64,000 nucleotides of DNA from Anthracocystis setariae (GCA_928724745.1 CAKMXJ010000032.1:1054001-1118000); one strand, 5' to 3'; shown: positions 1 through 10,520, numbered from the stretch's first letter. Numbers and translations are program-made. The notes: generated by a model not told the origin, from the letters alone.

Positions 1-1
1 A

Positions 2-448
2 CCACGCGATAACTCTGAAAGCGGGCATTCTTCGCCAAAGAGTTCGATCCATTCGGGGCATCGCGGAAGTGACGCCGGGAGCGCGGACACGTTCGAAGCA
101 GGCGACCCCAACTACGTGGAGATTCCGTTGCCGCAAGACGACATGATTGTTCCTGCGTTACAGATCCATAGTAGCCGCCATCCAGTGCCCACCCATCTTG
201 CTTGCGCTTTGCACATTTCCTTCTGTGCACTTGTGCCCGATGCGCTCCAGGAGATCAGCCAGTATGGCGCAGCTTCTCCGATCACGCTCGATGCACTCGA
301 TGCGAATCTGCGTGGCTTGCAGGGTATCCTAGACAGTGTGCTTTCCTTTGGTACTTTCTTCCATCGAGAGCCCGGCTTGGAAACGCTATTTTCAACAAGG
401 AATTGGCTCAGCCCCGACCGACCACCTATGGTTCTGAACCTGCGCTGA
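2..448 (+). CDS. 3' end of an unrecognised gene (partial)
   Basis: A reading frame is open from the window edge (position 2) to a TGA at 446-448, about 148 residues, so the 5' part lies outside the window. The stretch around residues 35-115 has ordinary protein composition, with the segments DANLRGLQGILDSVLSFGTF and YVEIPLPQDD. I recognise no domain. The last 30 residues look less protein-like, so the true end could come earlier, through an intron or a different last exon. Nothing nearby suggests a function. Confidence 0.4.
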   Translation, partial: PRDNSESGHSSPKSSIHSGHRGSDAGSADTFEAGDPNYVEIPLPQDDMIVPALQIHSSRHPVPTHLACALHISFCALVPDALQEISQYGAASPITLDALDANLRGLQGILDSVLSFGTFFHREPGLETLFSTRNWLSPDRPPMVLNLR

Positions 449-879
449 TCATCCCTTTACTAGGCTTCCTCCAGGCAGCGCCCGCTTCTTTAGCCATCAC
501 GACGGCAAGGCTTGATGAAGTACAGCGACACGACAAGTCACAATACAAGCACTGCCACCGGATCCCACCATAAGCTGATTCAAATATCCGCCCCTGGCAT
601 TGTCCCTAGTGCTGCTCCAATCCGACTGATCACGCCAAAGCGCATTAGACACGCTATGTTTGCCGTCCGACGTCACGAACATCACCGCCAAGCGTTGCAT
701 CACATCCTGGCGTTCCAGCCAAATTCACGTTCTATGGTTTGCCCACGACAAAAGTGTCCACTTTGCAACTTCCGTCTTCACTTTCCCACTTCGTCACCAT
801 AGGTTTTCGATAATCACAATTGGTCACCTGTTCATTGACTTGGCAGTCTGCGAACGCTATTGAAATTCCCTGGGAAACG

Positions 880-1800
880 GCGATCGCACGGCCGGTTCAT
901 GGGAGAAACTTATCAAATTCGGAAGAGGCAAGTCGAGCGTCGTGGGAACCAGTGCTGTCTCTTAAGACTCGGAACAAGCTTTTCAAAAACACGTCAGCCA
1001 CAGTCGGTAGACGAAAGACGAATGCCGAAATCGCTTTCTGATACTTCCTAGTTTCGGAGCAATTCTCGAAGTTTCTCGCCAAGGTGTCGAGCTGTGCTTC
1101 AGGGGAGAAGCCATGCCCAACACTTGTCGGCAACGATGTCCGACGGAAGGAAGTTTCTGTCTGGCTTGGTTCTCCCTCCAGCCGTCAACAGGAAAACCTT
1201 TTTGCATTTTCGGAACTGCCGATGCAGTCTTAACGAGACTTGCCACCCCGGAAGATTGAGGCTGTGTTCCGATATCGTGGGCACACAGTCACGAGACGGA
1301 AACGGTCGAGTATCGAAGACGGCATCATTGGTCTATTGTGACTGAGGGAAGAGCTCGGCCAGCTCTTTCGGATGATCTAGGCCTTTGCTGCTGTTTCCCT
1401 TGACCGGAAAGCAAGGATCGCCAGGTTCCGAATATCGGCTGCGCCGAGTACTACGCCACCGTTTGACTGCCCGGAATAATCGGGGTCTCCTTCGAGATGC
1501 TTTCTCGCTCTTTCGAGTGCCCCAATCTCAAGGTCGTCAGCATTGATGAGTGTGGCTAACATTCTCAGACCACGCAATGGATCATCTGACCATTATTGGC
1601 TTGGCCAAGCTCACCGACGCTGCAGGAACTTTCGCTCTGCCTCTTCGTGGCGACGACGGCCAAGCCGAGAGATTCACACGCAGTCAAAGAGGTCATCAAC
1701 GGGTAACCAAGCAAGTCTCGTGGCTCCGGTATGCGGATGTGTATGGGAGGGAGAGGCTCAGCTTCGCGACTCGCTGCCCACATGTCTCTGTTGCAGTATC
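880..1800 (-). pseudogene. decayed gene remnant on the minus strand
   Basis: Three protein-like stretches follow each other on the minus strand in shifting frames: one around 1780-1590, one at 1592-1377 (containing LINADDLEIGALERARKHL), and one from 1133 to 897 (containing FRLPTVADVFLKSLFRVLR), with a linking stretch near 1284-1120. Each reads like coding sequence, but stops and frame changes separate them and no consensus splice sites were found at the breaks. The simplest reading is a gene inactivated by indels. The family is not recognised. A multi-exon gene is the alternative. Confidence 0.3.
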
Positions 1801-2007
1801 AGGAAACGTTTCTCCTTCCGTCATCAGACCAAGGCCTAGATGGAATAAAAGGACCGATGGGCACCTGAACGAGGGACCGTCACTCTCCTCACACCAAGCA
1901 GTTCGTCAGCAGAAGTCTTCCTTGCAAACACCCATCCTACAAGACGGTGTCTCAGTCTCTTCGATACTCTACCCAATTCTCTCCATCAGCACACAGTCCA
2001 ATCCAAC

Positions 2008-3330
2008 ATGAAGTTGCAGTCTTTGGTCCCCTTCGTCCTGCTTGCCGCCGGCCTTGGCGCTCAGGCTGCTCCCACTTTGGTTGAGAACTCCAACAGCAAT
2101 GGTCTGGTAGCTCGCAACACGAAGCATCTCCTACACACCTCACTCGCTGCCCGAGACGGTGGTTACGGTGATGATAAGAAGGACGACGATAAGAAGGGCG
2201 GCTACGGTGGCGAGAAGAAGGACGATGATAAGAAAGGTGGCTATGGAGGAGGAGAGAAGGATGATGACAAGAAGGGTGGTTATGGAGGTGATAAGAAGGA
2301 CGATGACAAGAAAGGTGGTTATGGAGGTGATAAGAAGGACGATGACAAGAAAGGCGGCTACGGCGGAGAGAAGAAGGATGATGGCAAGAAGGGCGATGAC
2401 AAGAAGGATGATGACAAGAAGGGCGGTTATGGAGGTGAAAAGAAAGGCGATGACAAGAAAGATGATGGTAAGAAGATGAGCGGTCACGGCGGTGAAAAGA
2501 AGGATGATGACAAGAAGGGCGGCTACGGCGGTGAAAAGAAGGATGATGACAAGAAGGGCGGCTATGGAGGTGAGAAGAAGGGCGATGACAAGAAAGACGA
2601 CGACAAGAAGGGCGGCTATGGAGGCGAGAAGAAGGATGATGGCAAGAAGGGCGATGACAAGAAAGACGACGACAAGAAGGGCGGCTATGGAGGCGAGAAG
2701 AAGGATGATGGCAAGAAGGGCGATGACAAGAAGGGCGATGACAAGAAGGGCGGCTACGGCGGTGAAAAGAAGGATGATGACAAGAAGGGCGGCTATGGAG
2801 GTGAAAAGAAGGGCGATGACAAGAAAGACGACGACAAGAAGGGCGGCTACGGAGGCGAGAAAAAAGACGACGACAAGAAGGGCGGCTATGGAGGCGAGAA
2901 GAAGGATGATGACAAGAAGGGCGGCTACGGCGGCGAGAAGAAGGATGATGATAAGAAGGGAGGCTACGGAGGCGAGAAAAAAGACGACGACAAGAAGGGC
3001 GGCTATGGAGGCGAGAAGAAGGACGATGACAAGAAAGGCGGCTACGGCGGCGAGAAGAAGGATGATGATAAGAAGGGAGGCTACGGAGGAGAGAAGAAGG
3101 ACGATGACAAGAAAGGTGGTTATGGAGGAGAGAAGAAGGACGATGACAAGAAAGGCGGCTACGGCGGTGAGAAGAAGGATGATGACAAGAAGGGCGGCTA
3201 TGGAGGTGAAAAGAAGCACGATGACAGGAAAGGCGGCCAGGGAGGCGAGCACAAGAAGCACGAAGAAAAGAAAGGCGGTTACAAGAAGCACGACGGGAAG
3301 AAGGGCGGATGGGGTCACCACGGCCACTGA
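2008..3330 (+). CDS. secreted Gly-Gly-Tyr / Lys-Asp repeat protein
   Basis: This 440-residue protein begins with a clear signal peptide (MKLQSLVPFVLLAAGLGAQA, probably cut near residue 20) and a short unique pro-region to about residue 50. About two dozen tandem modules of the pattern GGYGGEKKDDDKK follow, varied by KGDDKKDDGKK spacers, then a His/Lys-rich tail ending GGWGHHGH. There is no globular domain, no GPI signal and almost no cysteine. The DNA modules are near-identical and run 2150-3240, so length polymorphism between strains is expected. The alternating acidic/basic residues and regular tyrosines suggest a polyionic cell-surface, matrix or metal-binding role, by composition only. 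Smut fungi secrete other repeat proteins (for example repellents) that Kex2 cleaves at dibasic sites; here KK occurs in every module, so processing is possible but unproven. The ATG is at 2008. Confidence 0.75.
   Translation: MKLQSLVPFVLLAAGLGAQAAPTLVENSNSNGLVARNTKHLLHTSLAARDGGYGDDKKDDDKKGGYGGEKKDDDKKGGYGGGEKDDDKKGGYGGDKKDDDKKGGYGGDKKDDDKKGGYGGEKKDDGKKGDDKKDDDKKGGYGGEKKGDDKKDDGKKMSGHGGEKKDDDKKGGYGGEKKDDDKKGGYGGEKKGDDKKDDDKKGGYGGEKKDDGKKGDDKKDDDKKGGYGGEKKDDGKKGDDKKGDDKKGGYGGEKKDDDKKGGYGGEKKGDDKKDDDKKGGYGGEKKDDDKKGGYGGEKKDDDKKGGYGGEKKDDDKKGGYGGEKKDDDKKGGYGGEKKDDDKKGGYGGEKKDDDKKGGYGGEKKDDDKKGGYGGEKKDDDKKGGYGGEKKDDDKKGGYGGEKKHDDRKGGQGGEHKKHEEKKGGYKKHDGKKGGWGHHGH
2150..3240 (+). repeat. in-frame coding minisatellite (about 39-60 bp units)
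   Basis: Tandem units encode GGYGG(E/D)KKDDDKK. The basic unit is 39 bp (13 codons), and longer variants carry extra KGDDKKDD blocks. Units in the 3' half (about 2850-3200) are the most uniform, suggesting recent unequal exchange there. The frame is kept throughout. Confidence 0.9.
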
Positions 3331-3935
3331 GCCTTTATGGTTGGCTCTCCATGCCGGTTGCTCGTTTTGATCGAAGATTTGCTGATCGCTCAGAAAGTGA
3401 ACGGAGTCATTCCTTTCCGTTTGAAACCCTAAAAGTAGCTTCGGTGCTGCAACTTTCCTGATCGCACTGTCTTGACATGCTCAGCGACAATGACGACGAT
3501 CCTGTCCATGAAATCCAAAGAAATTTCCTGTGCAAGCCTTTAGTGTACGAGGCCGTAGGTTGATTCCCATAGCTGCATATGACGTCGTCCTGTGAGATGG
3601 CACACTGAGTTGGCACTCATTTCAGAGTTGATCCGCAAGGGGTATAATTACTGTGCATGATGCGTACTGTAAGTGATGGCGTCAAGACAAATGGGCTTGG
3701 TTCATACGGAGCAAAGCATTAGGAAAGTGGTGCTTGTGAACCTTAGCTTTGGACTCGAACTGACGGAAACGCGAGACTATGGTGAAGTTGAAAGTTCGTC
3801 AAGACTCGTTCAGAGCTCGTTCTTGCAACAAAGTAGCAACTTGTCGCTGTTGTCATGGTTCATGACGCTTCTTTGGGGTTGAAGAAGACGCCGAAGAGAA
3901 GTGGGGCTGACGCTGACGTGGATGCCAATTTTATC
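3331..3935. other. intergenic, convergent 3' ends
   Basis: About 600 bases lie between the stop of the repeat protein and the stop of the minus-strand membrane protein. They hold only short incidental frames. No RNA gene or repeat was seen; it presumably contains both 3' UTRs. Confidence 0.6.
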
Positions 3936-6101
3936 TCAGCTGGCAGTGTTTGAGTCTCCCTTCACGGCCTGACCCCACCAGGTTGAGAAAGAGGCTGTCT
4001 CTGGACCTGCCGAGGGATTAGCAGTGCGAGACGCATGGTCTTCATCTCGTACGTTCCGAGGGCCTGAATGCTCTCCGTCCTTCTTGACGGAGATGGTCGA
4101 TTTCGAGGCTGCCGATCCTGCATCCTGGCGAGACTCATACCAGGCCCTTGCCTGTGCTTGAGCTGCTTGAATGCGCGCAATCGCATTCACGAGTGAAGGA
4201 GTTGCCGGCACAGATGGGGTCACCGGGGCAGCAGCTTGTGCGTCGGTAGTGGGGAAAGATGGTGGCGGAGACATGGTCGTTGTACGAGAATTGGGTGGAC
4301 GATTTGGCGAGGTGGGGGAAATTGCTGTGCTTCCGCTGAGTCCACTGCTGCTGGAGCCGCTTCCACGGCTATTTGCACTATTTGTGCGGTAGCTTGGCGG
4401 CCTGAGTTGACGACCTGGGCTGTTGATGTCGAATCTGGAGTCTCCACTTGAGCTGAGTGGTTTCAGCTCATCGGCAAGCTCGTAAGCATCTGGCTTGAAG
4501 TGCTTGCTCTTGACCGAAGTTGCCGAGCTGCGTGGTCCCTTCTTGCGCAGGCTCGAGTCGCTATCGTACTCGGTATCATCAGAATCGGAATCCCCAAAAG
4601 TCCGACTTTTGCTAAGCTTGCTCAGTGCCTCGAACTTGGCGGGGCCACCACGAGACTTGGTCGAACGTGTGCGATGCTCGTTTCTCCTGGATTTTGTGCC
4701 AGGAAGATCGGTGAGTGGGCTCTTTTCCAGATCAATCGATGTTGCGTTGTTGCCATACGCAGCCGGACGCGCTGAAGAAGCAAAGACACGAGTCAACTTT
4801 TGCCAGGCGGATGGAGTAGGCTCGAAGGATCCTGCACGGGTTTCCGACAAAGTCTCTTGATCCTCCAGACGCTGAGTGAAGGAGCCGAGATACTCGTTCC
4901 ACTCCCTATCCGGATCTTCAGCTGCATGCTTGTGGAAGACGAATTCAAAGACGAAGCCAACGATGGGACCAAGAACGGCGGCAGCGATGAATGCCTTGAA
5001 GACTGATGTGCCCCACTTTTTAGCAGCATTGACTTGGGAAGGGGAACCGTCTGGAGCGAAGAGTAAAACCCATAGATCGATCCATGAGTCCGAGCTAGGC
5101 TGTGGTGGCGCAAAGACAGCTACCCCATCCAAGAAGGTGACCATACCTATGATCGAGGTGCAGATGTTGAGCAGATGGAAATGAATGGCGTTGCGACGCG
5201 GGATCAAAAGCGGACCTGTGATGAGGGTGGTGCAAATCGAAAGGAAGATTGCACGAATGATCAAGGTACGGATGCCGAACATGGCAGTAATGATGAGGGT
5301 GAAGCAAGCACCGGCGAGAAGACCAGTGAAAGCGCGAGCGAAGCAAGCCCAATGACCGGCGAAGAATGAGCCCAAAAGGCCGGGTAGAAGCCAAATGATA
5401 AAGTAGGAAGTGGAACTGATTGATTCGACTTGTTGAACGCAGATTGCAGCGGTGATTGCCGTGGCAAGGAAGGAGAAGAAAAGAAAACCGATCAAGATGC
5501 CACCTACACCGCCCGCAAGAGGCTTGCCGGTCAGCCAAGCTGCCAATCCACCGATCTTTGCCGCCTTGGGGTCTACCTTGCGCGGGCTGGTGCCGAGGTT
5601 AGAGCCCCAGAAGAAGGAAGCCCATCCAAAGAAGAGTAGGAACAGACCAGAGACGATCCAAGTGACGCAGAGCAGGATGCTCATCCAGTGATGGTCGTGG
5701 ACCAGAGAAGACAAGGAGAAGATCTGATCAAGCGATGTCGCAGGCGTTAAGGGTGGTGAGACGATGTACGCATTGATGGGCATGCTCGAAGCGGAGGAAG
5801 CAGCACTCAAAGAATTTTCGGAAGGTTGGACGAACTTTTGTGGCCACGGGGCATCCTGGTGACCAGCGACGTAGTTTTGAATGGCTTGGGCAACGGCGGA
5901 CGAATCATGACCCTGGTACGATGCGGGCTGTGAACCATAAGAAGAGGCGATCTCTTCAGCTAGCGCTGTCATCTTCTGTGCATGGGCGGCTAAGGCATTG
6001 GCGATGTCCTGTGGATCATGTCCTTGGAAAGTATAGTCAGGATTGGAACCACGGATCGCAACGACTCCTGATGCTGATAGGCCAGAAGCTTGAGGAATCA
6101 T
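3936..6101 (-). CDS. DUF4203 / TM7S3-TM198-like membrane protein
   Basis: The protein has 721 residues. Residues about 22-44 and 60-81 form two similar short units (each with a QGHD motif followed by an Ala/Gln helix). A membrane region follows at about 140-390 with some seven hydrophobic segments, including SILLCVTWIVSGLFLLFFGW and GGVGGILIGFLFFSFLATAI. This matches the fungal DUF4203 (TM7S3/TM198-like) family, whose biochemical role is not known. The C-terminal 330 residues are Ser/Pro/Arg-rich and look disordered, with many possible phosphorylation sites. The ATG at 6101 has no N-terminal signal peptide after it. Family members often have one, so an upstream exon may be missing. The gene is divergent from the arrestin gene, about 1.5 kb away. 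Confidence 0.75.
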   Translation of the reverse strand: MIPQASGLSASGVVAIRGSNPDYTFQGHDPQDIANALAAHAQKMTALAEEIASSYGSQPASYQGHDSSAVAQAIQNYVAGHQDAPWPQKFVQPSENSLSAASSASSMPINAYIVSPPLTPATSLDQIFSLSSLVHDHHWMSILLCVTWIVSGLFLLFFGWASFFWGSNLGTSPRKVDPKAAKIGGLAAWLTGKPLAGGVGGILIGFLFFSFLATAITAAICVQQVESISSTSYFIIWLLPGLLGSFFAGHWACFARAFTGLLAGACFTLIITAMFGIRTLIIRAIFLSICTTLITGPLLIPRRNAIHFHLLNICTSIIGMVTFLDGVAVFAPPQPSSDSWIDLWVLLFAPDGSPSQVNAAKKWGTSVFKAFIAAAVLGPIVGFVFEFVFHKHAAEDPDREWNEYLGSFTQRLEDQETLSETRAGSFEPTPSAWQKLTRVFASSARPAAYGNNATSIDLEKSPLTDLPGTKSRRNEHRTRSTKSRGGPAKFEALSKLSKSRTFGDSDSDDTEYDSDSSLRKKGPRSSATSVKSKHFKPDAYELADELKPLSSSGDSRFDINSPGRQLRPPSYRTNSANSRGSGSSSSGLSGSTAISPTSPNRPPNSRTTTMSPPPSFPTTDAQAAAPVTPSVPATPSLVNAIARIQAAQAQARAWYESRQDAGSAASKSTISVKKDGEHSGPRNVRDEDHASRTANPSAGPETASFSTWWGQAVKGDSNTAS

Positions 6102-7614
6102 GGTAGATGAATTGAGCCTGACGCCGCTGCGCCGAGCAGGTGACGAGCCAAGCAGAGTCGGAGGAATTGCTGAACAATGTCGAATGGTGGAAGGTGAAGA
6201 CGAAACGATGAAGGCTTTGGAAGATGGAGGCGATTGTTCATTGACGCCGTGAGGGAGCGCAAAGGCCTCAATCAGGCGATAACGACCAAAGCCACAATAA
6301 AAAGGCTACTGAGAGACTTGACGCCCAGATGCATGGGTGGCAGTGGTGTCAGGAAGCCCATCATGACCTCTCTTGGTACCGGCACTGCTCAGGGGGAACA
6401 AAAGTAAAAATTAGCGCGAGATGTGGGCAGGCACACTTTTCTGGCATGGGATTCAAAACCGCGGAGTGGATATAGGGAGGAAGCGATGCATCATGACGGC
6501 GCACCGAGTAGGACAACAGGGGCTCGTGAGAATGTCAAGGCAAGGCAAAGCGAAACAAGGCATGGCATGGCATGGTTGGCGGAGTGGATTCTAGTCAACT
6601 CTACATTGCAAAGTGCACATGTTCAAGCCTCGGTGCTGGGCTCTAACGCTGCTGTCGAGCCTTCAGGGGCTGTTGCAGATCGCGTTAATCGTTAGCTCCT
6701 GTCAAATTGCGAATCGTGCATATAATCATCTAGATCATGATGTCGCTGTCCCCCCGATCGATGTGTTCGGTCAAGAGAGAAATCACTCGGTGTAACAAAA
6801 AGCCAAAATGTTTTACGAGGTGTAGCATCCTGGTCACCACAGAAGGCGAGCGCATGGTACGGCTGCACGTGCCCACAGTGTTGTTGAGCGAGACATGGGT
6901 CTGCACGATCGAGTGCAACACAACGACCGGCCATTGATGAAGCGCTTCGCTTTAAACGGTGGCGACGGACGTAGCACAGTCCGAACCCTTAGGCCCCGGC
7001 TTGCGATTCGATGTTGGTTTCGTCGCAAATGGCAGGCAGCAGAGTCGGTTATGCGGGCAGTAGTTTGAACGAGGCATCTGCAGGGTGCCATGCTCGTTGG
7101 TTCGGAGATGCGCATCGGGAAATTTTGGTCAAATCATGCATCGGCAGATGTATGTGGTGTGACTTGGCTTGCCAATCAGGGTTTTAAGCTGCCCGGCTGC
7201 GCCGAATGATTGCAATGGATTCTTAAATCTTCGGCAGAGGCCCCACCCGGTCTCTTTTGCGACGGCAAACCCTGAACTGTGTGATACGAAGGAAGGCAGC
7301 GTTACTCTTTTCACAGTGGAGCGACACGCGGAATCTTTTCTCAAGGCTGACAAGCTAGAGCGCTTCTTCCGGTCCAGACCTCATCCAACATCATCTCTGT
7401 TCTTGTCGCATCATCTTGGCTTTGTCTTCTTCGTACTTACTGTCCTTCACGCCAACCGTCGACCCACACATATCCACAAGTCAATCATCTTCACGAGGAG
7501 CTCCATCGATCGCATTGTAGTGCACTCAGCTAGCACGGCTGGTGCACAAGAAACCAAAATCACCGCAATCCTTGCACTCGAAAGCAAGCCTTCAGTACCT
7601 TGCAAGGAGGCAGC
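6102..7614. other. long divergent intergenic region
   Basis: About 1.5 kb lies between the divergent DUF4203 and arrestin genes. Only short frames on both strands and short GGCAT/GGCAAGG reiterations near 6537-6575 were seen. No tRNA box B, repeat element or conserved frame was recognised. It probably holds both promoters and long 5' leaders. Confidence 0.5.
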
Positions 7615-10398
7615 ATGTTCTCTACCTTCTTCCAGCCATGTGAGCTCAAGCTCCATCTGCTTCAGAATGCCATCTTCTTGCACCCTCCCGATCGTCCTCT
7701 GCCCGAGACGCACGAGCGACCGCCCATGGCCAACGACGAAATCGTTCGTGGCCTCGTCGAACTCTACGTTCCATCCACTCGTCACATCTCAGGCATTCGC
7801 GTCCGCTTGAAGGCCGTTCAAACCATAGCCATTCTAGATCCCTCCTCCGGTCTCACCCCTGTCAGCTGGGAAGACTCCACCATCCTTGAAAAGGTCGTCG
7901 AAATCGGTATTCAGAGCGACAAGGAAAAGCACCACCATGGCCATCACAACCTCCTCACTTTCAACCATCGCTCTGCCTCCGTCGGTCCGGCTCTGCACAT
8001 CGGCTCTTCATCTCATTCTCACCAGCGTGGTCGAAGTTCGGCTACACCGGATCGTTCCGGCCGCTCTGGCTCCGCTTTCGGTTTGCGCTCCCACAGTCCA
8101 GGCGGAAGCATCCCTGCTTCTATGGCTCGTGCTGTATCTCGTGGCCGAAAAGTGGCTTCCGGAATAGGTCGAATCAGCGGCAGCCCTTCTCCTTCCAATA
8201 GTCGGCCCACAAGCCGAGCAGCATCGCCGAGCGCGCCGCCTCTTTCCGAGCGTGGTCGTACAGCCACTCGCGCCCCACCAACATACGCCTACGCCATCTC
8301 TGAAGCTTTGAACAATGGCACTTCAACAGTACCTTTGGAGCAGGAGATCGTTGATCAAAGTCTTCCTGCCAGTGCTGTCGCCACGCCGCAGAGATCTCGA
8401 AGGCCCAGTTTCGACCGAACCCCACCGGAAGAGCGTCCTCCGCCCCCCGCCGAGACGGACGAGCTGGCAGCACATCTGAGCAGGTCGCTGGCGGTCCATG
8501 CACAGAACGACCGCCGAAGCGCTAGCGCCACCCCCGTCGAGCGATCCTCAGCAGCATCATCCAATCTGCAACCTGAAGATTCCAAGGGCAAGTCCAAGAT
8601 CAGGAGTTCTTCGATCGGATTCTTCGGCTCCCGTAAAGCTCGGAGCAAATCCAGAGTGCAGTCTTCGCGTGGCACCGTCGGCCACACCAGCGACCTTCTA
8701 CAGGTCGAAGAAGAGGGTGAACGGGGCCGCCGAGGCACATCGGATCGCCCAACTTTGCAGCACTCAGGCTCGTCCGGAGGCGTCGTCGTCGTCACACCTG
8801 GCTCGGAAGGAGAAGGTGGCTGGGAGACCGAACCGAATCAGGATGGTCTCGAACTGCAGAAGGGTGTTCACGGCTTCGAGTTCGCCTTCATCATTCCATG
8901 TGATGCTCCTCCCTACGAACGTTCGCCCTATGGCCGAGTGCGATACATCATCAAAGCCACCGCTATCGGTGCGGGGCGTGCCAAATCCAACGTCGAGTGT
9001 TGGCGTGATCTCTACCCCATGGTCAATCCTTCGCCGGACAGCGGGCCCACTCCGCTCACGGTGCTTTACAACGACCTTCACCCTACCGTTGGGCTCGTCT
9101 CGATCGCCTGCACATCAAACAACATTTCGGTCGGAGGCGTCTTCAACATCGACATCAACTCTCCCACCCCACCTCAAGATCTCATCGTCTACCTTGTACG
9201 CGTCTCGCTCGAGACTACAATTGAGCTCACAACCAAGCGAAAGGGAAAACAGACGGTTCCGGTACAACGACACAAGGTGTTTGAGAAGGGTTGGGTGCCG
9301 CCTAAGAACAACGACGGATCACATGGTGACGGAAAAAAGACGGACGGGTTCGTACGAAACTCGGGCACAGATCATGCGTGGACGGTGCAGGGTATTGCAA
9401 GGATGCCAGATGACAACCACATCCGCGCGTCTACGGTTGCTGCATCCAAGGCTTCGATCAGGTTCAGTCATGTCATGGTGGTTGAGATCGTGCATTCTCG
9501 CCGCCCGGCAGGGAGCACGGCCAAGACGCCGGAGGAGGAGGCCAAAGAGAGGAGACTCAAAGTGTTTGCGCTTCGCCAACCCGTTCTTGTGCCTTCCTGC
9601 TGTTGCGCATACGATGCGGTAACTCTGCCGGCATATTCTGCCGATCCTGACCCGTCCTCGCGTCGTGCAGATATGCCGTACGACCTCAGCAGCTTCTCGC
9701 ACCATCCTCCTGGCTCGGACGGTGCAGTAGGGGGCTCGACGAACGGACACGGCTCATCGACTGGTGCTTCCCACGGCTTCTCCACAGGCGGAGGCATCAA
9801 CGGCACGAATACGGCGACGCCGGTGAGTGGGCAGAACCAGCTGTTCTGCGTCTGTGGTATGTCGTTGCAGGACCTCTCTGCGCAGGAGAGGGCGCTGATC
9901 CCTACAGCACCACTGGATGTACTTGATGGAGAGCATTTCCGACACCAGGGTAAGATCGGTGAGTTACCGCTCAGACTGGATGGCGGTAGTAGGAGGAGGA
10001 GTCCATCGACGGCGTCGACGACTGCGGGCAGTGGGATTGTCGCGAGTCTTAAGGGTAGGAGGAGGTCGACGTCGAGTACACGTACGGCGATGTCGGTCGC
10101 CAACGGCGCAAGTGCCAGTGGAAGCGGAAGCGCAGGTGCCAGCGGTAGTGTCGAACGCAGACCTTCGATCACTGCGAGTATCAAGGGAAGGAGCCCCTCA
10201 ATCAGCTCGAGAGGTAGAGCCAGGAGATTGTCCAACTCAAGCGGATATGCCGGCGGTATAGGCTTCAGCCGTGCAGAAAGTTCAAGTAGAGGCACTCTAC
10301 CCCCACCACCAGCCCCCAGTACCGGTGCGAGCGGTGCCCTCCCAGACGCACGTGACCAGTCGTCCTCCGCTACTGTCCCCCAACAGATCCCAGAGTAA
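7615..10398 (+). CDS. arrestin-fold (alpha-arrestin-like) trafficking adaptor
   Basis: The first ATG is at 7615, giving 927 residues. An arrestin N-domain covers about residues 10-110 (LQNAIFLHPPDRP, then VRGLVELYVPSTRHISGIRV). A Ser/Arg-rich insert of about 250 residues interrupts the fold before the second arrestin half, about residues 415-640 (FEFAFIIPCDAPPYERSPYG onward, with VGLVSIACTSNNISVGG). The tail is again Ser/Gly/Arg-rich. A PPTY motif (PPxY) at residues 221-224 is the type of site that recruits Rsp5/Nedd4 ubiquitin ligases, so the likely role is guiding ubiquitination and endocytosis of plasma-membrane transporters or receptors. PalF/Rim8-like pH sensing is another possibility. 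The role is inferred from the family; the domain boundaries are estimates. Confidence 0.75.
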   Translation: MFSTFFQPCELKLHLLQNAIFLHPPDRPLPETHERPPMANDEIVRGLVELYVPSTRHISGIRVRLKAVQTIAILDPSSGLTPVSWEDSTILEKVVEIGIQSDKEKHHHGHHNLLTFNHRSASVGPALHIGSSSHSHQRGRSSATPDRSGRSGSAFGLRSHSPGGSIPASMARAVSRGRKVASGIGRISGSPSPSNSRPTSRAASPSAPPLSERGRTATRAPPTYAYAISEALNNGTSTVPLEQEIVDQSLPASAVATPQRSRRPSFDRTPPEERPPPPAETDELAAHLSRSLAVHAQNDRRSASATPVERSSAASSNLQPEDSKGKSKIRSSSIGFFGSRKARSKSRVQSSRGTVGHTSDLLQVEEEGERGRRGTSDRPTLQHSGSSGGVVVVTPGSEGEGGWETEPNQDGLELQKGVHGFEFAFIIPCDAPPYERSPYGRVRYIIKATAIGAGRAKSNVECWRDLYPMVNPSPDSGPTPLTVLYNDLHPTVGLVSIACTSNNISVGGVFNIDINSPTPPQDLIVYLVRVSLETTIELTTKRKGKQTVPVQRHKVFEKGWVPPKNNDGSHGDGKKTDGFVRNSGTDHAWTVQGIARMPDDNHIRASTVAASKASIRFSHVMVVEIVHSRRPAGSTAKTPEEEAKERRLKVFALRQPVLVPSCCCAYDAVTLPAYSADPDPSSRRADMPYDLSSFSHHPPGSDGAVGGSTNGHGSSTGASHGFSTGGGINGTNTATPVSGQNQLFCVCGMSLQDLSAQERALIPTAPLDVLDGEHFRHQGKIGELPLRLDGGSRRRSPSTASTTAGSGIVASLKGRRRSTSSTRTAMSVANGASASGSGSAGASGSVERRPSITASIKGRSPSISSRGRARRLSNSSGYAGGIGFSRAESSSRGTLPPPPAPSTGASGALPDARDQSSSATVPQQIPE

Positions 10399-10520
10399 AG
10401 AAAATAAAGTCAGCAATCGTAACAACCCGCTTCCCTTGCCCAAGGCAGTTTAAACAGAGCCACGATGGAGAGAGTGTTGCCAATATGTGTATTGCGTGTG
10501 CAGTGACGAATGTGCGGAAT

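Noticed and set aside
2150..3240. Repeat array considered as CRISPR
   Set aside because: Units are contiguous, in frame and coding; there are no unique spacers and the genome is eukaryotic.
2140..3327. 395-codon minus-strand frame opposite the secreted repeat protein, very hydrophobic
   Set aside because: It is the mirror of the Lys/Asp repeat codons. It has no independent support, and the plus strand has a signal peptide and proper start.
9468..10295. 275-codon minus-strand frame opposite the arrestin gene 3' half
   Set aside because: Leu/Pro-rich product typical of antisense of Ser/Gly/Arg-rich coding sequence; no family resemblance.
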